The notes below the pieces were generated by a model that was not told where the DNA came from, made no database searches, and saw only the letters and a list, made by a program, of their open reading frames with translations. Positions 1 through 5,013 of a stretch of DNA of 5,013 nt are shown one piece after another (position 1 is the first letter of the stretch; every line of letters starts with the position of its first letter). Both the position numbers and the translations under genes were made by a program. The DNA comes from an uncultured Parabacteroides sp. (GTDB lineage Bacteria > Bacteroidota > Bacteroidia > Bacteroidales > Tannerellaceae), in assembly GCA_900552415.1 (NCBI GenBank), contig USAD01000215.1:1-5013 (forward strand), given 5' to 3'.

Positions 1-1
1 T

Positions 2-688
2 TACGGGATAGAAACGCAAGGCGCAACGGCGACGGGCCAGGTAACCGAGCACCATCAGAGCTCCGATTGTCGTGCCGATGGCGCTCGCTAAGGCTGCGCC
101 GAACATGCCCCATTGGAAGGGGAAGATGAACAGGTAGTCGAGAAGGATGTTCAAGACGGCGGCCACGATATTGCACGCCATGGCATAGTTGGGCGAGCCA
201 TCAAGACGCAGGAAGAACATGCCCGAGTTGAGAAGGGCCGTAAAAGCCGAGAAGGGCACGAACCAGAGCATATACTCGACCGCCAGCGGGGCGAGTCGCT
301 CCGAGCCGCCAAGCCAGCGTGTTACATCTTCGGCGAACAGGCAGAAGATGGTAGAGGTACAGGCCAGCAACAGGGTCGATACCACGATTGATTGGGTAAT
401 ATTGATACGTGCCACCTTGGGCTTGTCGTGCGACAGATGGATTGAGGCGACCACGGAGGCGCCCACACCGAACATTAATCCGACACCCGTCGAGAATAGC
501 CAAAGAGGGGCAACGATATTGACGGCGGCCAACGCGTCGCTGCCGATTCCTTTCCCGACAAAAATCCCGTCCGTGATCACGAACAGGGCTGAAAAGATCA
601 TACCCATCACTGTGGGGAGCAATAATTTCCGGAATAGGGTCGTGATGTCCATGTTCTGGAAGTCGATACTGTCTCTCATTTCACTCAT
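2..688 (-). CDS. MATE family efflux transporter, N-terminal half (runs off left edge)
   Basis: Inner-membrane multidrug/toxic-compound exporter of the MATE family, which expels organic cations or drugs in exchange for Na+ or H+. The visible 229 residues begin MSEMRDSIDFQNMD and remain open at the window edge. About six hydrophobic segments can be seen (roughly residues 20-40, 55-81, 98-118, 138-160, 167-188, 193-216), which is one complete six-helix lobe; a full MATE protein has twelve helices and about 450 residues, so the second lobe lies outside. Family-like signatures are LPTVMGMIFSALFVITDGIF (residues 24-43), the following VGKGIGSDALAAVN, and the loop-helix LDYLFIFPFQWGMFGAALAS (residues 183-202), which resembles the MepA-like branch. 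The ATG at 686-688 is chosen because an AAAAGGA site lies 8 bases upstream; the in-frame ATG at residue 4 is less well placed. Family assignment is firm; substrate is unknown. Confidence 0.9.
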   Translation of the reverse strand, partial: MSEMRDSIDFQNMDITTLFRKLLLPTVMGMIFSALFVITDGIFVGKGIGSDALAAVNIVAPLWLFSTGVGLMFGVGASVVASIHLSHDKPKVARINITQSIVVSTLLLACTSTIFCLFAEDVTRWLGGSERLAPLAVEYMLWFVPFSAFTALLNSGMFFLRLDGSPNYAMACNIVAAVLNILLDYLFIFPFQWGMFGAALASAIGTTIGALMVLGYLARRRCALRFYPV

Positions 689-696
689 AATGCGTT

Positions 697-703
697 TCCT
701 TTT
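697..703 (-). promoter_or_regulatory. Ribosome binding site of the MATE gene
   Basis: The minus strand reads AAAAGGA followed by 8 bases (AACGCATT) and then ATG. It is the clearest Shine-Dalgarno-like sequence in the window and it fixes the MATE start at 688. The other starts here have only A-rich leaders, as is common in Bacteroidetes. Confidence 0.6.
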
Positions 704-713
704 AATTCGGGTG

Positions 714-743
714 CGAAAGTAGGACCTTCCATCAGAAAAGAAA
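714..743 (-). promoter_or_regulatory. Putative Bacteroidetes-type promoter of the MATE gene
   Basis: The minus strand reads TTTC (743-740), an 18-base spacer, then TACTTTCG (721-714). The Bacteroidetes primary sigma factor recognises about TTTG at -33 and TAnnTTTG at -7, usually 19-21 bases apart, so each box has one mismatch and the spacing is slightly short. Transcription would begin near 709-711, leaving a leader of about 20 bases that carries the ribosome binding site. This suggests that the MATE gene can be transcribed independently of the permease upstream. It is a motif reading only. Confidence 0.45.
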
Positions 744-760
744 TTCACATATGATAATTT

Positions 761-3139
761 CTACTCGTTCTTTACTACCTCGGCTGGATTGCTGTTGGCC
801 GCTTTCCAGACTTGACCAAGCACGGTCAGCAAAACCAAGATGGCGACAAGAGCCAGGACTCCTATCGGGAGCCACCACGGGATCGCGATCCGGTATGCGT
901 AGCCTCGCAACCAGTGGAGCAGGATGGCGTAGGCGATGGGCAACGCGATCACGCCACTTAGCAGGGTCAAAAGGAGGAACTCGCGGAAGAAGAGGGCGAT
1001 GATCTGTTCCGTTCCGGCCCCGAATACTTTCCGGATGGCAATTTCCTTCCGGCGTTGGCGGGTGGCCGACGAGGCGACAGCGTATATGCCGAACAGGGAG
1101 ACCAGCAGGCAGACCGCTGCCAGCACGGCGAATAGCCTTAGTCCCGCTCGCTCGGAGGCGCCCAGGCGATCGTAGAGCACGCTGAGTGGTGTCGGTTCGA
1201 TCGCGGCGAAGGTCGGATGGATTTGGGGCAACCGCTCGTTCAGCCATCGGATCGCCGCCTGTTCTTGCCCGTCGGCGACGCGGAGATAAAACGTGTTCGT
1301 CGGGAAGGGGCTGTTATAGAAAAGCGTTGGCAGGATGTGGCTCCGCAAAGAGTAGAGATGGCAGTCGCCAACGACGCCGACAATCCGGAAATCCGATTCC
1401 TTGCCCATGTAAGGCAGGTTGATGGTCATCCCGATCGGGTTCTCGAGTCCCATCGCACGCTTGGCCTCCTCGTTGATCACGATCTCGCGGGCGGTTCCCC
1501 GCTTGAGCCATCGCCCGTCGATCAGCTTGGCCTTGAAGACCTCGTTAAATCGCTCGTCGGACGGAATGACGTTGAAGGCGGGGCTTTCGTCCGGCGTTTT
1601 GCCGGGCCATTCTACCTCGGTGCGCAGATCGGAAGGTGTCGCGCCCTGTTTGGGGGTGAAATAGGTATCTGTTATTGATACCAATTGGGGCAGGGCATCC
1701 AGCTCAGCTCTCAGGGCAGTACGTGTCTGGTCGTCGAGGAACGGATAGAGGCCCACAAGACTTAAGATCCCCTTGCGCTCGAAACCGGGATCCTTTTGGC
1801 TGACGTAACGGGTCTGGAGCGATACGACAGCGGTGGCTATCAGGAAGACAATACTCACGGCGAGTTGCGAGGCGACCGCTATCCTTTGCGCGCCCGATCG
1901 CTGGTTAACGGTTGCCTGCTGAGGCCCGAACGCATGGCTTGCCCGTCGCCAGACGAGTGGTAAAGCGGCTAGAAGCATGATCGCCAGCAATCCCGACCCG
2001 CATTGGGCGAAGAGAAGCAACGTCTCGCCCGTCTCAACCTCAAATCCGGCGACACGCGAGCAGAGACGGCAGGCATCGACAATGATCAGGCCGCAGAAAA
2101 GCAGGGCTACCAAAGTGAGACAACCTATCTCGAACAGCATTTGCCCAATCAGTTGCCGACGACTGGCGCCGTGCGTCGCACGCAACTGGAACTCCCGTGC
2201 CCGCAGTTTCAGCAAACCATAGTGAAGGTTCAGGAAATTGAACAAGGCGCTAGTCAGCAGCAACAAGCCGGCGATGACAAACAGCTGGATGAACCCGAGC
2301 GTAAAAGGTACGTCGCTATTGAGGTGATAGCGCTCGTCCTTGATCGGAAGTAATCGTACCTCCAGTTCCTTGTTCGCATGCGCCTCGGCGGGGAACAGGC
2401 GTGTCCGCTCCGTCAATTCCTCCGGATCAGCTCCTTCGGGAAGCCGTGCGTACATCCTTAGCGTTGCGAAACTCCAGATCGCTTTCCCGCTCGCGTCCTC
2501 ATAATTTTTTTGGAGGCTTATCTGGTTATGCGCCAGGAAGGCGTCGAATGGCAGGTTGGTTGCCCGTGGCGGATCTTTTACGACCGCGACAACCGTATAG
2601 GGCGGGTCTGATTGGGTCAGGCCGATGCTTTGGAGCGATTGCCCGACAGCCGCCTCCGCACCGCCATACAGCCGCTTAGCCACCGATTCCGTCAGGACGA
2701 TTTGATTCTCCACCGCTAAAGGGGCGTATGCATCGCCCGCGATGAATCGTTGTGGAAATACTTTCAGGAAAGTACTGTCGGTGAAGAGGGTCCGCAGGCG
2801 GACAAACGGTTCACTGGCCGTTTTATAATCCGTTGGCTCGATGAAAAAGAGGGTCGAGTTCGCCAGTGCCGGGATACGTTCGCCCAGCTCACGTGACAGG
2901 ATGCCGGAGACCAATTCGTTGTCTTTACCAGCCTCTTTGTCGTAGGTGTAGACCCGATACAGCCGATCAGCGTCAGGATAGGCACTGTCGTAGCTGGTCT
3001 CATAGCGTAGCCAATAGGTCGCCGGCACGAGACAGGCCAATCCAAACACCAAACCGAACAGCCCGACCATCGAACGGGTCTTGTATTTCCAGGTCAGTCG
3101 TAGGATGATCCGTAAATAGTATTTGAGTCTTGTCAACAT
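761..3139 (-). CDS. FtsX/MacB-like ABC transporter permease, duplicated type (792 aa)
   Basis: Inner-membrane subunit of a MacB/LolCDE-class transporter that couples ATP hydrolysis in the cytoplasm to movement of a large periplasmic domain. The protein is two FtsX modules in tandem. Hydrophobic segments are at about residues 24-44, 281-305, 334-356, 374-396, 420-440, 666-690, 717-740 and 753-775. MacB-like periplasmic domains lie between the first two (about 45-280) and between the fifth and sixth (about 441-665). The C-terminal module carries the cytoplasmic coupling motif RRKEIAIRKVFGAG (residues 696-709); its N-terminal counterpart REFQLRATHGAS (315-326) is more divergent. The end NPAEVVKNE is typical of Bacteroidetes members, and about 790 residues is the normal length. 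The ATG at 3139 gives a usual N-terminus: a basic amphipathic stretch (MLTRLKYYLR), then the first membrane helix. The ATPase upstream is the likely partner. There is no adaptor gene nearby and the substrate is unknown. Confidence 0.93.
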   Translation of the reverse strand: MLTRLKYYLRIILRLTWKYKTRSMVGLFGLVFGLACLVPATYWLRYETSYDSAYPDADRLYRVYTYDKEAGKDNELVSGILSRELGERIPALANSTLFFIEPTDYKTASEPFVRLRTLFTDSTFLKVFPQRFIAGDAYAPLAVENQIVLTESVAKRLYGGAEAAVGQSLQSIGLTQSDPPYTVVAVVKDPPRATNLPFDAFLAHNQISLQKNYEDASGKAIWSFATLRMYARLPEGADPEELTERTRLFPAEAHANKELEVRLLPIKDERYHLNSDVPFTLGFIQLFVIAGLLLLTSALFNFLNLHYGLLKLRAREFQLRATHGASRRQLIGQMLFEIGCLTLVALLFCGLIIVDACRLCSRVAGFEVETGETLLLFAQCGSGLLAIMLLAALPLVWRRASHAFGPQQATVNQRSGAQRIAVASQLAVSIVFLIATAVVSLQTRYVSQKDPGFERKGILSLVGLYPFLDDQTRTALRAELDALPQLVSITDTYFTPKQGATPSDLRTEVEWPGKTPDESPAFNVIPSDERFNEVFKAKLIDGRWLKRGTAREIVINEEAKRAMGLENPIGMTINLPYMGKESDFRIVGVVGDCHLYSLRSHILPTLFYNSPFPTNTFYLRVADGQEQAAIRWLNERLPQIHPTFAAIEPTPLSVLYDRLGASERAGLRLFAVLAAVCLLVSLFGIYAVASSATRQRRKEIAIRKVFGAGTEQIIALFFREFLLLTLLSGVIALPIAYAILLHWLRGYAYRIAIPWWLPIGVLALVAILVLLTVLGQVWKAANSNPAEVVKNE

Positions 3140-3164
3140 CGTTCGTTTTCTTATTGATTCTCTA

Positions 3165-3195
3165 AAAATATAAGTTTTTGATGTCTTGGAGGAAA
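3165..3195 (-). promoter_or_regulatory. Possible internal promoter before the 792-aa permease
   Basis: The minus strand reads TTTC (3195-3192), 19 bases, then TATATTTT (3172-3165), each box one mismatch from the Bacteroidetes TTTG / TAnnTTTG consensus and with good spacing. Transcription would begin near 3160, about 20 bases before the permease ATG. The match lies in AT-rich sequence where chance hits are likely, and its upstream box overlaps the last bases of the hairpin, so confidence is low. Confidence 0.3.
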
Positions 3196-3223
3196 GGCCA
3201 TTGAAAAAAGCTCAATGGCCTTT
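3193..3223 (-). terminator. Perfect 12-bp hairpin after the ATPase gene; likely terminator or attenuator
   Basis: On the minus strand AAAGGCCATTGA (3223-3212) pairs perfectly with TCAATGGCCTTT (3204-3193) around a 7-base loop, GCTTTTT. The stem begins 18 bases after the ATPase stop codon. The only T run is the TTT that closes the stem, followed by CCTCC, so it is a weak match to a classical intrinsic terminator. It may end only part of transcription or protect the upstream mRNA 3' end. The A-stem-T layout is symmetric, but no gene points into it from the other side within the window. Confidence 0.6.
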
Positions 3224-3241
3224 ATGATCTGATATTAGGGG

Positions 3242-3922
3242 TTAATCGTCCTGATTCGTCTCACTGACGATCTGTCCGTCGAACAGATGAATAATACGGT
3301 CGGCATAGTCCGCGTCATGGCGTGAGTGAGTAACCATCACGATCGTCGTGCCCTCGCGATTCAATTCCTTAAGAAGCGTCATCACCTCTTTGCCATTACG
3401 TGAATCCAAATTACCTGTCGGCTCATCGGCGAGGATTAATTTAGGATTGTCGACGACCGCCCGGGCGATCGCTACCCGCTGTTGTTGTCCACCCGAGAGT
3501 TGTCGAGGGAAATGATTGGCCCTGTGCGCGATCGACATCCGTTCCATCGTCTCCTGGATCCTTCGTGTTCGTTCAGAGGCGCCGACGCCTTGATAGAGAA
3601 GTGGCAATTCAATATTCTCACGCACCGTCAGCTCCTCGATCAGGTTAAAACTTTGGAAAACGAATCCGATCACCCCTCTGCGCAGGTTCGTTCGCCTCGA
3701 CTCCGGATAAGCGGCGACGTCCGTGCCCTCCAGAAAATAATGACCGCCTGTCGGGTTGTCGAGAAGTCCCAAGATGTTCAGCAAGGTTGACTTGCCACAG
3801 CCCGAAGGCCCCATTATGGCGACAAACTCACCCGGTTTAATCTCTATATTGACGTTATTTAATGCCCAAGTCTCCACCTCGTCCGTGCGGAAGACTTTCT
3901 GTAAGTTTTCTGTTCTAATCAT
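3242..3922 (-). CDS. ABC transporter ATP-binding protein, LolD/MacB class (226 aa)
   Basis: Cytoplasmic ATPase subunit that powers an FtsX/MacB-type permease. All the nucleotide-binding motifs are intact (numbering from the ATG at 3922): Walker A GPSGCGKST (38-46), Q-loop Q90 in FVFQSFNL, ABC signature LSGGQQQRVAIARA (142-155), Walker B LILADEP (162-168) with catalytic Glu167, D-loop NLDS (171-174) and H-loop His199 in VTHS. The pattern GFVFQSFNLIEELTVRENI (86-104) is characteristic of the LolD/MacB/FtsE group (known of the family). Length is normal. A TTG codon 12 bases upstream (3934) would add four residues (MKIT); the ATG is preferred because the conserved protein begins MIRTENLQKVF and the TTG has no better leader. 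It lies 39 bases after one permease and 102 before the other, so it may serve both. It should not be named lolD, because the flanking permeases are not evidently LolC/LolE. Confidence 0.95.
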   Translation of the reverse strand: MIRTENLQKVFRTDEVETWALNNVNIEIKPGEFVAIMGPSGCGKSTLLNILGLLDNPTGGHYFLEGTDVAAYPESRRTNLRRGVIGFVFQSFNLIEELTVRENIELPLLYQGVGASERTRRIQETMERMSIAHRANHFPRQLSGGQQQRVAIARAVVDNPKLILADEPTGNLDSRNGKEVMTLLKELNREGTTIVMVTHSRHDADYADRIIHLFDGQIVSETNQDD

Positions 3923-3961
3923 GGTAATTTTCAATTTATGTTTTAGTAAAATAGTTGTTTA

Positions 3962-5013
3962 TTATTCACACTTGACCACTTCGGCGGGATTCTCATTAGC
4001 TGCCTTAATGACTTGTCGCCAGATGGTGATCAAAACCAGGGTGGCGATCCCGACGAGGATAATCGCGAACCACCAAAGGGCAATTTCGATTCGGTAAGCA
4101 TAGCCGCTCAACCAATCGGCCATGATCAGGTAGGCTATGGGGAAGGCGACCAGACTCGCGATCGCGACCAGGCGGGCGTACTCTCGGATAAAAAGAAGCA
4201 AGATGCTCTTCGTGCCCGCTCCAACCACCTTCCGGATAGCGATCTCACGTCGGCGACGCTTGGTGGCGGCGCTTGCGGCAGCGTAAATACCGAACAGGGC
4301 GATCAGAAGGCAGGCCAGCGCCAGGAAGGAGAAGATCCGGAGGCCGATTGTCTCTGATTGGTTTAAATCGTCATAAAGCGTGCCAACCGGAGTGACCTTC
4401 ACGTCCGCCAATGTCGGACTAATCTTGGGAAGAAGGGCACGGATTTGTCGTGCGACCTCTTCCGCCTGTCCCGGAGCGGTCCTGACGTAAAGCTTGTTGA
4501 CAAATCCACCGGCGTCAATGAACGCGGTCGGATGGATCGGCTGCCGGAAGGAGAGAGTATGGAAATCATTCACGACGCCAGCAATGACATATTCGGCCGT
4601 TTGGGAATAATCCCTTAAATTCGGCATCCGGATCACCTCGCCAACGGGATTTTCCTTTCCCATGAGGCGTGCCATCGACTCGTTGATGACAATCCGTTGT
4701 TGCTCGCCCTCTCGCCACCAGCCGCCAGCCAGGTAACGCAGGCCAAACGTATCACCAAAGCGATAGTCGGTCGCGTGGAAATAGATTGGAATTTCCTGAC
4801 CTTGCGGCTTGCCTTCCCATTCGATGTTCTTGATGATGGCGACTGGATTCATCTCATGTTGCGGCTTGAAATCGGTATCCGTCAGGCCCACGACGGATGG
4901 ATTCTTCGACAGCTCCTGGATGATCGCCGATTCCACATTTCCTCGTACGTCGACAAAGCCTTCCACGAGCAGGAGATCCTCACGGTCGAATCCCACATCC
5001 TTATTCCCCAGAT
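3962..5013 (-). CDS. FtsX/MacB-like ABC transporter permease, C-terminal part (start beyond right edge)
   Basis: C-terminal 349 residues of a second duplicated permease, homologous to the 792-residue one in the window. Reading is open to the right edge: the first complete codons give LGNKDVGFDRE, which matches SQKDPGFERK at residues 447-456 of the complete paralogue, so the GTG at 4996 is not a start and roughly 440 residues are outside. Visible are the second periplasmic domain, containing GVVNDFHTLSFR (residues 145-156 of the visible part), and three hydrophobic segments (about 224-247, 273-297, 309-331). The coupling motif RRREIAIRKVVGAG (253-266) and the end NPAEVVKCE are present. Two consecutive TAA stops (3962-3964 and 3959-3961) end the gene. 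The ATPase follows after 39 AT-rich bases with no terminator visible, so the two are probably co-transcribed. Substrate is unknown. Confidence 0.92.
   Translation of the reverse strand, partial: LGNKDVGFDREDLLLVEGFVDVRGNVESAIIQELSKNPSVVGLTDTDFKPQHEMNPVAIIKNIEWEGKPQGQEIPIYFHATDYRFGDTFGLRYLAGGWWREGEQQRIVINESMARLMGKENPVGEVIRMPNLRDYSQTAEYVIAGVVNDFHTLSFRQPIHPTAFIDAGGFVNKLYVRTAPGQAEEVARQIRALLPKISPTLADVKVTPVGTLYDDLNQSETIGLRIFSFLALACLLIALFGIYAAASAATKRRRREIAIRKVVGAGTKSILLLFIREYARLVAIASLVAFPIAYLIMADWLSGYAYRIEIALWWFAIILVGIATLVLITIWRQVIKAANENPAEVVKCE

Noticed and set aside
189..722. Plus-strand open frame of 177 codons opposite the MATE gene
   Set aside because: It is antisense to a clear membrane-transporter reading frame, covers the MATE promoter and start region, and its translation has no recognisable domain or coherent composition.
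732..1247. Minus-strand open frame of 171 codons overlapping the end of the 792-aa permease
   Set aside because: It is an out-of-frame shadow of the conserved FtsX C-terminus, rich in Arg and Pro, as expected from frame-shifted GC-rich coding DNA.
1217..1678. Plus-strand open frame of 153 codons inside the permease
   Set aside because: It is antisense to the conserved second periplasmic domain, with no domain signature, promoter or ribosome binding site recognised.
2003..2353. Plus-strand open frame of 116 codons rich in Gln and Glu
   Set aside because: The composition is a complement effect of Leu-rich membrane helices encoded on the minus strand, here helices 2 to 4 of the permease.
3923..3934. 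TTG start for the ATPase, giving four extra residues
   Set aside because: A normal ATG at 3922 matches the usual start of this family, and neither position has a Shine-Dalgarno site that would favour TTG.
4994..4996. GTG at 4996 as the start of the right-hand permease
   Set aside because: The frame stays open to the window edge and the codons upstream (LGNKD) align with the interior of the complete paralogue, so the gene simply begins outside.

Overview
This window is most likely chromosomal DNA from a member of the Bacteroidetes, probably order Bacteroidales. Three things point there. The two permeases are of the long, duplicated FtsX/MacB type common in that phylum, with the signatures ETSYDSAYPDADRLYRV and NPAEVVK. 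A promoter-like TACTTTCG element lies before the last gene. Most genes are preceded by A-rich leaders rather than strong Shine-Dalgarno sequences. Coding DNA looks moderately GC-rich and the gene gaps are AT-rich. No more exact placement can be supported from this sequence.

All four genes are on the minus strand, so transcription runs from high to low coordinates. In that order they are: the C-terminal half of an FtsX-like ABC permease (3962-5013, entering from the right edge); an ABC ATPase of the LolD/MacB class (3242-3922); a complete 792-residue FtsX-like permease homologous to the first (761-3139); and the N-terminal half of a MATE-family efflux transporter (2-688, leaving at the left edge). 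The gaps are 39, 102 and 72 bases. No RNA gene, CRISPR array, insertion sequence or plus-strand gene was found.

The ATPase very probably energises one or both flanking permeases in a type VII (MacB/LolCDE-like) mechanotransmission transporter. Such systems use ATP hydrolysis at the inner membrane to move a periplasmic domain, and they act in drug or peptide efflux, lipoprotein release or envelope stress. The substrate cannot be read from the sequence, and no HlyD-type adaptor or TolC-type outer-membrane gene lies in the window. The 102-base gap holds a perfect 12-bp hairpin just after the ATPase, overlapped by a weak promoter-like element, so the second permease may be expressed at a different level from the ATPase. 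The MATE gene has its own promoter-like element and a good ribosome binding site, so it may be a separate unit.

Overall this is an ordinary transporter region. I found no convincing evidence of an undescribed system; the observations below are modest.
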